Below are positions 34,491-44,532 of a stretch of 47,699 bases of DNA, piece by piece. Source of the stretch: Novosphingobium sp. AP12 (GTDB lineage Bacteria > Pseudomonadota > Alphaproteobacteria > Sphingomonadales > Sphingomonadaceae). The stretch spans positions 1 through 47,699 of the forward strand of contig NZ_AKKE01000031.1 of NCBI RefSeq assembly GCF_000281975.1. The letters run 5' to 3'. The notes beneath the pieces were generated by a model. That model was given only the letters and a program-made list of their open reading frames with translations, was not told where the DNA came from and ran no database searches. Made by a program: the position numbers and the translations under genes. The number at the start of each line of letters is the position of its first letter. Position 1 is the stretch's first letter.

Positions 34491-34681
34491 GTTTTACCCT
34501 GAACCCCGCATCGGGGGCGCCCAGCCGACGGGCCGGTGGAAACCCGTCGAAAAGTGCGCCCCCGTCCGAAAGTGCGGGTCCTTGGGCGCGCGCCGCCTCG
34601 GGGAGAGGTCGAAGCAACGCGCGCCGTTCGGATCGCACCTTTCGGTATTGCCCTCGTGGTAAGGCACTTGACTCCCGACGA

Positions 34682-34711
34682 GCAAACGCAATGAATCCCA
34701 CGCAGCGTTGC
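34682..34711. promoter_or_regulatory. Possible LysR-type binding site
   Basis: GCAAACGC (34682-34689) and GCGTTGC (34705-34711) form an imperfect inverted repeat enclosing a T-N11-A pattern (T34692, A34704), the usual LysR box form. It lies 31 bases before the LysR start in the 251-base gap between the divergent LysR and adenosine deaminase genes. The match is short and could be chance. The rest of the gap shows a repeated CGAAA(A)GTGCG near 34551-34576. Confidence 0.3.
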
Positions 34712-34741
34712 AAAAATTAGAGCAGGTCCCGAAAACCCATC

Positions 34742-35683
34742 ATGCCCGCCTTCTCCCGTTTCCTGAGATACTTCATGGCCGTCGGCCGCCACGGCTCGAT
34801 CCGCAAGGCGGCGGACGAGCTCAACGTCTCGGCCTCGGCGATCGCGCGCCAGATCCTCAACGTCGAGGCGGACATCGGCACGCCGTTGTTCGAACGCCTG
34901 CCCACCGGCCTGCGGCTCACGGCGGCGGGCGAAATCATGATGGGCGCCGGCAATCGCTGGCAGAAGAGCATGGTCGACATCCGCGCCCAGATCGAGGACC
35001 TGCGCGGCCTCAAGCGCGGCCACGTCGAGATGGCGATCATCGATGCACTGGCGAAGGGCCATATCCCCGCCGCCATCCGCGCGATCCAGGAGCGCTATCC
35101 CGGCATCACCGTGGGCGTGCGGGTCCTCGGCAACGACGAGGTGCGCAAGGCGGTGACCTCGGGTGAAGTGGACTTCGGCATCCTGTTCGAGCCGCAGACC
35201 TACCGCGACCTGACGGTACGCGCCTTCGTGGAGGTGGTGCTCGGCTTCGTCTCCCCCGCCGGCCATCCGCTCGGCGAAAAGGCCGAGGCGCGCTTCTCCG
35301 CCGCCAGCGGCACGCCGCTGATCGTTCCCGCGGAGCCGCTCGCCGTCGGCCAGCAGATCGCCGTCCTGATGGGCGCGACGGGCATGGAGGTGGACCGCAA
35401 GGCGACCTCGGACAACATCCAAATGATCACCTCGCTGGTGCAGGAAGGCGTCGGCATCGGCATCCTCTCTTCGCTCGACGTGATTGCGGAGGTCCAGGCG
35501 GGGCTGCTGTCCTTCACACGCATCTCGGACGCGCTGCTGCGGCCGATGACGCTGGCGCTCTGCACCAATGCCGCGCGCACCCCGTCCTATGCCGCCGGCA
35601 TCGTGCTGTCGGAGATCGAAATCGGCTTCGCGCAGCTCAGCTACCCCGATTCGATGGGGCTGCGCATGCAAACCGGGGAGTGA
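34742..35683 (+). CDS. LysR-family transcriptional regulator
   Basis: 313-residue LysR regulator. The N-terminal winged helix-turn-helix is in LRYFMAVGRHGSIRKAADEL, NVSASAIARQILNVEADIGT and PLFERLPTGLRLTAAGE (residues 7-62). The periplasmic-binding-like effector domain follows with VEMAIIDALAKGHIPAAIRA and VDFGILFEPQTYRDLTVRAF. LysR regulators commonly control the divergent gene, here the exported adenosine deaminase and the operon behind it, in response to a small ligand. A purine or its breakdown product is the natural guess. Confidence 0.93.
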   Translation: MPAFSRFLRYFMAVGRHGSIRKAADELNVSASAIARQILNVEADIGTPLFERLPTGLRLTAAGEIMMGAGNRWQKSMVDIRAQIEDLRGLKRGHVEMAIIDALAKGHIPAAIRAIQERYPGITVGVRVLGNDEVRKAVTSGEVDFGILFEPQTYRDLTVRAFVEVVLGFVSPAGHPLGEKAEARFSAASGTPLIVPAEPLAVGQQIAVLMGATGMEVDRKATSDNIQMITSLVQEGVGIGILSSLDVIAEVQAGLLSFTRISDALLRPMTLALCTNAARTPSYAAGIVLSEIEIGFAQLSYPDSMGLRMQTGE

Positions 35684-35765
35684 CGACGCACGGCGATTGC
35701 CCTCGGGGCCCTCAGAATATATCGGCAAGGGCTTCCCCACATCGCCCGCACAGGATTCGCGAGAG

Positions 35766-36299
35766 ATGAGCCACAGCGCCGAACCCGAACTGCACTACCT
35801 CGAATACTACGAGGACTTCCTCGCCAAGGTCCGCGTGCTGTCGCGCAAGATCGCCGAAGGCGACTGGAAGCCCGAGTTCATCATCGGCGTCGGCCGCGGC
35901 GGCCTGGTACCGGCGGTCTACATCTCGCACCAGCTTGAACTGCCGATGCTGTCGATCGACCATTCCTCCAAGGTCCCCGGTTTCGCCGACGAACTGCTCG
36001 GCAAGGTCGCGGGCATGAGTGCCGAGGGCAAGCGCCTGCTGTTCGTCGACGACATCAACGACAGCGGCGGCACCATCGAGTACATCCGCAGCCTGCTCGG
36101 CGACAACGGCTGCGCGCCGGAGAACCTGCAGTTCGCGGTGCTCATCACCAACACCCGCTCCAAGGCCGTCGCCGAACTCTGGGTCGATGCGATCGACCGC
36201 GATGAGGACAAGCGCTGGTTCGTGTTCCCATGGGAATCGGTCGGCACCAAGGACGCCATCGTCGAAGAGGCGCGTTCGGTCCCCGAGCGGCTCGCCTAA
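35766..36299 (+). CDS. Purine phosphoribosyltransferase (xanthine/hypoxanthine-guanine type)
   Basis: 177-residue type I phosphoribosyltransferase. The PRPP-binding motif is LLFVDDINDSGGT (91-103), and the pyrophosphate loop is GVGRGGLVPAVYISHQL. The C-terminus has WFVFPWES, as in XGPRT-like enzymes, where Trp stacks on the base. It would turn xanthine, guanine or hypoxanthine into nucleotides, competing with breakdown. The ATG at 35766 follows GAGAG and starts the family N-terminus; a longer upstream frame overlaps the LysR gene and lacks support. It is 12 bases before the LOG-family gene. Confidence 0.88.
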   Translation: MSHSAEPELHYLEYYEDFLAKVRVLSRKIAEGDWKPEFIIGVGRGGLVPAVYISHQLELPMLSIDHSSKVPGFADELLGKVAGMSAEGKRLLFVDDINDSGGTIEYIRSLLGDNGCAPENLQFAVLITNTRSKAVAELWVDAIDRDEDKRWFVFPWESVGTKDAIVEEARSVPERLA

Positions 36300-36311
36300 G
36301 GACCTATTTCC

Positions 36312-36890
36312 ATGCGTATCTGCGTCTATCTCGGCTCCTCCGCCGGCAACAGCCCCGTGTACCGCGAAGCCGCCGAGCAGTTCGGCACCCTGCTGGCGAA
36401 CAGGGGCATCGGCCTCGTCTACGGCGGCGGCATGGTCGGCCTCATGGGCGTGATCGCCGACACCGTCTGCGCGGCGGGCGGCGAAGTCATCGGCGTCATC
36501 CCCGAGGCCCTGCGCGCACGCGAGCACGACCACCAGGGCATCACCGAGCTTCACGTTGTCAAGACCATGCACGAGCGCAAGGCGATGATGGCGAACCTCT
36601 CGGACGGCTTCGTCACCCTGCCCGGCGGCATCGGCACCTTCGAGGAGATGTTCGAGGCGTGGTGCTGGTCGCAGCTGGGCTATCACAACAAGCCGGTCGG
36701 CCTGCTCGACATCGGCGGGTTCTATTCGGGGCTGCGCCAGTTTATCGACAACGTGGTCGACGAAGGCTTCCTCCAGCCCCGCCACCGCTCGATGCTGATC
36801 GTCGAGAAGGACCCGGAGACGATGATCGATCGCATCATCAACTACACGCCGCCGGAGAACGAACACTGGCTGGGCGCGCGGGACGTTTGA
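36312..36890 (+). CDS. LOG family (TIGR00730) nucleotide 5'-monophosphate phosphoribohydrolase-like protein
   Basis: 192-residue Rossmann-fold protein of the LOG (lonely guy) family. The diagnostic PGGIGTFEE (104-112) and the conserved MHERKAMM (86-93, catalytic Arg/Lys) are both present, with CVYLGSSAGN and VYGGGMVGLMGVIAD near the N-terminus. Plant and bacterial LOG proteins release a base from a nucleoside monophosphate, in plants activating cytokinins; AMP nucleosidase activity is common in bacteria. Next to a purine phosphoribosyltransferase and convergent with adenine deaminase, an AMP-to-adenine role is plausible. Confidence 0.9.
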   Translation: MRICVYLGSSAGNSPVYREAAEQFGTLLANRGIGLVYGGGMVGLMGVIADTVCAAGGEVIGVIPEALRAREHDHQGITELHVVKTMHERKAMMANLSDGFVTLPGGIGTFEEMFEAWCWSQLGYHNKPVGLLDIGGFYSGLRQFIDNVVDEGFLQPRHRSMLIVEKDPETMIDRIINYTPPENEHWLGARDV

Positions 36891-36899
36891 CTGTCCGGC

Positions 36900-36920
36900 G
36901 TCCCCGGTCGAGCCGGGGAC
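36900..36920. terminator. Convergent hairpin between LOG and adenine deaminase genes
   Basis: GTCCCCGG / CCGGGGAC with a 5-base loop TCGAG, in the 40-base gap between convergent genes; outer TGTCC/GGACA bases extend it. No T-run. Placed to end transcription from both sides, and a third copy of the GTCGTCCC-family hairpin. Confidence 0.5.
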
Positions 36921-36930
36921 GACGGGGACA

Positions 36931-39224
<2,294 letters not shown>

Positions 39225-39264
39225 GCGCGCGCGCCGGCGCGGGCAGGCATCGTCGATCGTGACT

Positions 39265-40188
39265 TCATTTGCCCCTCAAGGTCAGCAGCTGCGCGCATAC
39301 CGAAATGGCGATCACGTCGGGCTCCTTGCCGATCACGCCCGGCATGCCGATCGGCGCCGTCATTCGCGCCAGTGCCTCGGGCAAGACGCCGTCCGCCGCC
39401 AGCCGCGACTTGAAGCGGGCGATCTTGGTGGACGAGCCGATCAGGCCGACGAAAGCGGCCGGCTCCGCCCGCCCCAGCGCCGCCAGCGTCAGGTGATAGT
39501 CCAGCGGATGGTCGTGCGTGAGGATCAGGATCGCCGCATCCGCCGGGGCTTCCTCGACGCAATGGGCGATGTCCTCCTCGGCGACGACGGTGACGCCGTC
39601 GATCCCGCCCTGCTCGGGCCGGGTGTCGAACCAGGCGAGCTGGAGCGGCAGGCCGGTCATATGCCGAGCGATGGCCTGGCCGACGTGGCCGGCGCCGAAC
39701 AGATAGACCGGGCGCGGCCGCTCGCCCACCGGCTCGACCATGCGGGTGCCGGGCTCGGGGCGGTCGCCGCGCGCGGACTGCCGCGTCGCGGTCTCGCGCT
39801 CGAATATCCGGCGCGCAACGGTATCGGCCTCGAATGTCGTCGCGAGCATGCGCCCGGGCTCCGCGTCGTGCAGCCAGTCGAGCGCCGCCGGGTCGAGCCG
39901 CTCGACCAGCAGCCGCACCCGCCCTCCGCAGCACTGGCCGAGCAACGGCCCGAGCGGATAGTCCTGCACCCGCCACGTCCCCGGCGCATGATCGAGCATC
40001 GCGCGCGCCTGCTCGACGGCGCGGTATTCGAGCTGCCCGCCCCCGATGGTGCCTTCCTGCCCCCCGGCCGTTACCAGCATCCGCGTACCCGCGCCGCGCG
40101 GGGCCGAGCCCTCGCTGGCGACCACCGAGACCATGGCGGTCGGCGTTTCCTTGTCCAGCCGCCGCAGCCAGCCGATCCACTGGCTCAT
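39265..40188 (-). CDS. xdhC: Xanthine dehydrogenase accessory protein XdhC
   Basis: 307-residue chaperone that binds, sulfurates and inserts the molybdenum cofactor into XdhB. The N-terminal XdhC/CoxI domain has EGSAPRGAGTRMLVTAGGQ, GTIGGGQLEYRAV and the Cys86-Cys87 pair in LGQCCGGRVRLLVERL, which is needed for activity in characterised homologues. The C-terminal Rossmann domain shows VYLFGAGHVGQAIARHM and FVGLIGSSTKIARF. Start is the ATG at 40188, overlapping the xdhB stop as ATGA. It presumably serves only this Xdh; the other molybdenum hydroxylase operon has no XdhC. Confidence 0.95.
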   Translation of the reverse strand: MSQWIGWLRRLDKETPTAMVSVVASEGSAPRGAGTRMLVTAGGQEGTIGGGQLEYRAVEQARAMLDHAPGTWRVQDYPLGPLLGQCCGGRVRLLVERLDPAALDWLHDAEPGRMLATTFEADTVARRIFERETATRQSARGDRPEPGTRMVEPVGERPRPVYLFGAGHVGQAIARHMTGLPLQLAWFDTRPEQGGIDGVTVVAEEDIAHCVEEAPADAAILILTHDHPLDYHLTLAALGRAEPAAFVGLIGSSTKIARFKSRLAADGVLPEALARMTAPIGMPGVIGKEPDVIAISVCAQLLTLRGK

Positions 40189-42509
40189 GAGCTGGCACCG
40201 TCTTGGGCCCTGTGCCCAGCGATGGCCTTGAGTATCTTCTCCGGCGTGGCGGGCGCGTCGAGCGGCGGGATCGCGCGCTTTCCGGGAACCGTGGCGGCAA
40301 CCGCGCGGTTCAGCGCCGAGAACACCGAGTTGGCCAGCATGAACGGCGGCTCGCCCACGGCCTTGGAGCGGTTGATGGTAGGCTCCACGTTCTCGCCGTC
40401 CCACAGGTCTATGGTGAAGTGCTTCGGGCGGTCGGAGGCGGTGGGGATCTTGTAGGTCGCCGGGCTGTGCGTGAGCAGGCGGCCCTTCGCGTCGTAGACC
40501 AGTTCCTCCGTGGTCAGCCAGCCCTGACCCTGCAGGAAGCCGCCCTCGATCTGCCCCTTGTCGACCACCGGGTTGAGCGAGCGGCCGACGTCGTGGAGGA
40601 TGTCCACCGCCAGCACCCGGTGCTCACCGGTGAGCGTGTCGATCACCACTTCGCTGACGGATGCGCCATAGGCGAAGTAGTAGAACGGGCGGCCCTTGAA
40701 GACCGAACGGTCGTAGTCGATCCCCGGTGTCGCGTAGTAGCCGGTCGAGGACAGCGATATGCGCCCGAGATGCGCCTTGCGCGCGACCTGCCCGAAGGTC
40801 AGCGTCTCCGACCCGACCAGCACGCCGCCGGGGGTGAAATGGACGCCGTCCTCGCCGCAGCCGTAAGTGCGGGCTAGGAATTCGGTCAGCCGCTCGCGGA
40901 TCGTGGTGGCCGCGTTGTAGGCCGCCATGCCGTTGAGGTCCGCGCCCGAACTGGCCGCCGTCGCCGAGGTGTTGGGCACCTTGTCGGTGCGCGTCGCGGT
41001 GATGCGCACGTCGCTCAGGGGAACGGCGAAGACGTCCGCCACGACCTGCGCGACCTTGACGTAGAGCCCCTGCCCCATCTCTGTGCCGCCGTGGTTCACC
41101 TGGATCGAGCCGTCGGCATAGACGTGCACCAGCGCGCCCGCCTGGTTGAGGTGGGTGGTGGTGAAGCTGATGCCGAACTTCACAGGGGTGAGCGCGATGC
41201 CCTTCTTGAGCACCGGGTTGGCGGCATTGAACGCCTCCACCGCCTTGGCGCGCTCGTCGTAGCGCGCAGTCTTGCGCAGGCGGGCGATGATCTGCGGCGC
41301 GATGTTGTCGGCCACGACCATTTCGTAAGGCGTGGTGTCGCGGCCGGGGCCATAGAGATTGGCGATCCGCACGTCGAGCGGGTCCACGCCGAGGTGGGCT
41401 GCGACATCGTCGATCACGCGCTCGATCGCCAGCATGCCCTGCGGCCCGCCGAAGCCCCGGAACGCGGTGGCCGAGACAGTGTTGGTCTTCAGCCGCTCGG
41501 AAACGACATCGACGTTCGGCAGGAAGTAGCAGTTGTCGGCATGGAACATCGCGCGGTCGTTGATCGCGGGCGAGAGGTCCACCGTCGACCCGCAGCGCGA
41601 GGCGAGGTGCAGCGACAGCGCCAGCAGATGCCCCTCGCCGTCGAAGCCGACTTCGTAGCGGACCTCGAATTCGTGGCGCTTGCCGGTCATGACCATGTCG
41701 TCGTCACGGTCGCAGCGGAACTTGGCGGGGCGCCCGGTGCGGTGCGCGACCAGCGCGGCGGCTCCGGCGAAGAGCGCGGCCTGCGTCTCCTTGCCGCCGA
41801 ACGCGCCGCCCATACGCCGCACCTCGACCGTCACGTCGGCCGAGGACAAGTGAAGCATGTGCGCGATCAGGTGCTGGACCTCGCTGGGGTGCTGGGTGGA
41901 GCTGAGGACATGGACCTGCCCGTCCTCCCCCGGCGTGGCGACGGCGACCTGGCCTTCGAGATAGAAGTGGTCCTGCCCGCCCATCTCGAAGCTGCCGGTG
42001 AGACGGTGGGGCGCAGTTCCGAGGGCGCCGGACGCATCGCCGCGCGACATGCACTGGACGGGCTCGATGTGCGAACCCGCAGCCCTCGCATCGGCGATGG
42101 TGATGGCGGCGGGGAGCGGTTCGTACTCGACCTTGCCGAGCCGGGCGGCGATGCGTGCGGCGCGCTGGCTGGTGGCGGCGACGAGGAACACCGCCTGCCC
42201 GTGGCACAGCACCTGACCGTCCGCGAGGAGCTGGTCGTCGCCCGCGACGGGTGCGACGTCGTTGGCCCCGGGAATGTCGGCGGCAGTGAAGACCGCGACC
42301 ACGCCGGGCGAGGCGCGCACTGAGGAAAGATCCATCGACAGGATACGCGCGCGCGCCTCGGCGGACTGGCCGAAGGCGAGATGGAGCGTGTCCGCCGGTT
42401 CGCCCATGTCGTCAGCATAGCGCGCCTCGCCGCTGACGTGGAGGCGCGCACTATCGTGCGGGTGCGAGGGCTTAGGCAGCACCTTCCAGGCGGGATCGCG
42501 CTCAGCCAT
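40185..42509 (-). CDS. xdhB: Xanthine dehydrogenase molybdenum-binding subunit XdhB
   Basis: 774-residue molybdopterin subunit of the bacterial two-gene xanthine dehydrogenase, which oxidises hypoxanthine to xanthine and urate. Key motifs: RRMGGAFGGKETQ (234-241 core), SATAFRGFGGPQGM with the substrate-binding Arg351, GGTEMGQGLYVKVAQV, and the catalytic base Glu720 in KAVGEPPFML. This Arg/Glu pair is the hallmark of purine-oxidising enzymes and separates it from the CoxL-like gene at 4651. ATG at 42509 gives the family N-terminus; the frame extends upstream into the palindromic repeat. The gap to xdhA (264 bases) is almost filled by that repeat. Confidence 0.96.
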   Translation of the reverse strand: MAERDPAWKVLPKPSHPHDSARLHVSGEARYADDMGEPADTLHLAFGQSAEARARILSMDLSSVRASPGVVAVFTAADIPGANDVAPVAGDDQLLADGQVLCHGQAVFLVAATSQRAARIAARLGKVEYEPLPAAITIADARAAGSHIEPVQCMSRGDASGALGTAPHRLTGSFEMGGQDHFYLEGQVAVATPGEDGQVHVLSSTQHPSEVQHLIAHMLHLSSADVTVEVRRMGGAFGGKETQAALFAGAAALVAHRTGRPAKFRCDRDDDMVMTGKRHEFEVRYEVGFDGEGHLLALSLHLASRCGSTVDLSPAINDRAMFHADNCYFLPNVDVVSERLKTNTVSATAFRGFGGPQGMLAIERVIDDVAAHLGVDPLDVRIANLYGPGRDTTPYEMVVADNIAPQIIARLRKTARYDERAKAVEAFNAANPVLKKGIALTPVKFGISFTTTHLNQAGALVHVYADGSIQVNHGGTEMGQGLYVKVAQVVADVFAVPLSDVRITATRTDKVPNTSATAASSGADLNGMAAYNAATTIRERLTEFLARTYGCGEDGVHFTPGGVLVGSETLTFGQVARKAHLGRISLSSTGYYATPGIDYDRSVFKGRPFYYFAYGASVSEVVIDTLTGEHRVLAVDILHDVGRSLNPVVDKGQIEGGFLQGQGWLTTEELVYDAKGRLLTHSPATYKIPTASDRPKHFTIDLWDGENVEPTINRSKAVGEPPFMLANSVFSALNRAVAATVPGKRAIPPLDAPATPEKILKAIAGHRAQDGASS

Positions 42510-42531
42510 GGGGTGCGGTCCTGGTCCGGGT

Positions 42532-42764
42532 TTCACGCGGAAACGCGAAGACGCGGAGAAGAGAAGGATGGGATGCACGCAGAGACGCAGGGGCGCAGAG
42601 ATGGAGCGGTCGCGGCGAAGCCGCCTCCCGGTTCAGCGGCGCGTATGCCGCAGCGTCAGACAGCAGAGTAAGCCTGCGGCGCGGCGCGACTCCTCTGCGC
42701 CTTCGCGTCTCTGCGTGCATCGTATCTTCCGTTCTTCCTCCGCGCCTCCGCGCCTCCGCGTGAA
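42532..42764. repeat. 233-bp imperfect palindrome between xdhA and xdhB
   Basis: Two nested arm pairs. Inner: 42573-42600 against 42693-42720, 28 bases with 3 mismatches (ATGCACGCAGAGACGC... / ...CTGCGTGCAT). Outer: 42532-42560 against 42736-42764 (TTCACGCGGAAACGCG / CGCCTCCGCGTGAA), 28 bases with a few mismatches. The motif CGCAGAGACGCAGAGGCGCAGAG is the type seen as dispersed intergenic repeats in sphingomonads. The element starts 9 bases after the xdhA stop and ends 22 bases before the xdhB start, so it fills the whole gap. No transposase or target-site duplication is visible. Confidence 0.75.
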
Positions 42765-42773
42765 CGAAAACCG

Positions 42774-44198
42774 TCATGCCCCGACCTCCACGTTCAACAC
42801 CGAGATCGCGGTGCCCTGCTCGCGCAGCCAGAGGCGGTGCAGGAGGTTGGCGGCCGTCTCGACGCGGTAGGCGGAACTGCCGCGTACATCGGTGAGCGGG
42901 TCGAAGTCGGATTTGAGTGCCTCGGCGGCGGCGGCGATAGTGGTCTCGGCGAAGGGCTGGCCGGTCAGCGCCGCCTCGCAGGCCTCGGCACGCTTGGGAG
43001 TGGCGGCCATCCCGCCGAAAGCGACACGAGCGGCGGTGATGGTGCCCTCGCTCACAGAGAGCGCAAAGGCGCCGCACACCGCCGAAATGTCGCTGTCGAA
43101 GCGGCGGGAGAGCTTGGCGATGTGGATCACCGCATCGATGGCGGGACGCGGGATGCGCACGGATTCGACGAACTCGCCGGGTCGGCGGTCCTGCTTCCCG
43201 TAGGCGAGGAAGTAGTCCTCCAGCGGCATCGTCCGGCGGCCCGAGGCGCTGCGCAGCGTCAGCTCGGCGCCCAGCGCAATGAGCGCGGGCGGGCCGTCGC
43301 CGATGGGCGAACCATTGGCGATGTTGCCGCCGATGGTTCCGGCGTTGCGGACCTGCAGGCCGCCGATGCGGCGGACCAGTTCGCCAAGGTCCGGGTGCAG
43401 GCGCGCCATCGCGGCGTGGGCGTCGGCATAGCGCACGCCGGCACCGAGGGTCAGGGCTTCCTCCGTTTCCTCGATCCTCGCGAGGTCGGCCACGTCGCCG
43501 AGGAAGATCACGGTGCCGAGCGTCCGCAGGCCCTTGGTCACCCATAGGCCAACGTCGGTGGCGCCCGCCACGAGCCGCGCGTCGGGATGCTCCGCCAGCA
43601 GCGCGGCGAGTTCGTCGGACGAGCGCGGGGCGAACCAGCGGAGGCCCTGCCATTCGCCCGAGGCGGCCTCCACGGTGAGCGCCTTTAGTCCTTCCATCAG
43701 CGCGGCATCGTCGTGGAGGTGAGGCTCGGCATTCTCGCCCGCTTCGAGGATCGGGCCGTAGCCGGTGCAGCGGCACAGGTTGCCCGCGATCACGTCCGCC
43801 ACAGGCAGATCGCAGCCCTTCGCGCCGATGGTCCGGCCGTGGAGCGACATCACGAAGCCCGGCGTGCAGAACCCGCATTGCGAGCTGCCGTTCGCGGCCA
43901 TGACGTCCTGCAACGGGCAGAGCGCGCCGTCATCGGCCTTGAGGCTCTCGACCGTCATCAGCGCCTTGCCGTTCACCATCGGCAGGAACTGGATGCACGA
44001 ATTGACCGCGCGCCAGCCGATGTCCTCCCCCTCGAGCGAGCCGACGAGGACCGTGCAGGCCCCGCAGTCTCCCTCTGCGCAGCCTTCCTTGGTGCCGGTA
44101 CGGCGCATCGTGTAGCGCAGATGGTCGAGCAGAGCGGCGGTGGGGTCGACTTCGCCCAGGTCCACCAGTTCGCCGTCGAGGAGGAAACGAACGCTCAA
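42774..44198 (-). CDS. xdhA: Xanthine dehydrogenase small subunit XdhA (2Fe-2S and FAD)
   Basis: 474 residues joining the iron-sulfur and FAD domains of xanthine dehydrogenase. First cluster: Cys40, Cys45, Cys48, Cys68 (EGCAEGDCGACTVLVG, NSCIQF). Second: Cys108, Cys111, Cys142, Cys144 (QCGFCTPGFVMS, LCRCTGYGPI). FAD domain: LVAGATDVGLWVTKG and NAGTIGGNIANGSPIGDGPP. The start appears to be TTG at 44198: it follows the uraH stop by one base, GGGGGAG lies 8 bases upstream, and it gives MSVRFLLDGELVDL. A longer frame upstream runs inside uraH. It is coupled to uraH at its start but separated from xdhB by the palindrome. Confidence 0.95.
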   Translation of the reverse strand: MSVRFLLDGELVDLGEVDPTAALLDHLRYTMRRTGTKEGCAEGDCGACTVLVGSLEGEDIGWRAVNSCIQFLPMVNGKALMTVESLKADDGALCPLQDVMAANGSSQCGFCTPGFVMSLHGRTIGAKGCDLPVADVIAGNLCRCTGYGPILEAGENAEPHLHDDAALMEGLKALTVEAASGEWQGLRWFAPRSSDELAALLAEHPDARLVAGATDVGLWVTKGLRTLGTVIFLGDVADLARIEETEEALTLGAGVRYADAHAAMARLHPDLGELVRRIGGLQVRNAGTIGGNIANGSPIGDGPPALIALGAELTLRSASGRRTMPLEDYFLAYGKQDRRPGEFVESVRIPRPAIDAVIHIAKLSRRFDSDISAVCGAFALSVSEGTITAARVAFGGMAATPKRAEACEAALTGQPFAETTIAAAAEALKSDFDPLTDVRGSSAYRVETAANLLHRLWLREQGTAISVLNVEVGA

Positions 44199-44199
44199 G

Positions 44200-44532
44200 T
44201 CAGCTCCCCCGGTAGGTCGAGTAGCCGAACGGCGAGACCAGCAGCGGCACATGGTAATGGCCCGAGGGGTCGGCGATGCCGAAGTCGATCGCGACGCGGT
44301 CGAGAAACGGCGGTTCGGACAGGTGCACGCCGCGCGCGCGGAAGTAGGCGGCGACCGCGAAGGTCAGGCGGTAGGTGCCGGTGGGCAGTTCGGGCACGCC
44401 GGGGCAGCGGCCGTCGGCATTGGTCTCGCCCTCGAACAGGACGGTGCCCAGTTCGGTGGTGAGTACGATGGAAATGCCGGCGGCGGGGCTGCCGTGAGTC
44501 GTGTCCAGGACGTGGGTGGAGAGAGTGCTCAT
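44200..44532 (-). CDS. uraH: 5-hydroxyisourate hydrolase
   Basis: 110-residue transthyretin-like enzyme that hydrolyses 5-hydroxyisourate to OHCU. The catalytic residues are visible: His7 (STHVLDTTHG), Arg42 (DGRCPG), His94 (GHYHVPLLVSPFGYS) and the C-terminal signature Tyr-Arg-Gly-Ser (107-110). No signal peptide, so cytoplasmic. ATG at 44532 overlaps the stop of the preceding flavoprotein gene (ATGA), and the next gene begins one base after its stop. This places it in the chain between urate oxidation and UraD. Confidence 0.96.
   Translation of the reverse strand: MSTLSTHVLDTTHGSPAAGISIVLTTELGTVLFEGETNADGRCPGVPELPTGTYRLTFAVAAYFRARGVHLSEPPFLDRVAIDFGIADPSGHYHVPLLVSPFGYSTYRGS

Noticed and set aside
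42510..42773. Insertion sequence or transposon remnant between xdhA and xdhB
   Set aside because: The segment is an inverted repeat without transposase sequence or direct repeats at its edges; called a dispersed palindromic repeat instead.
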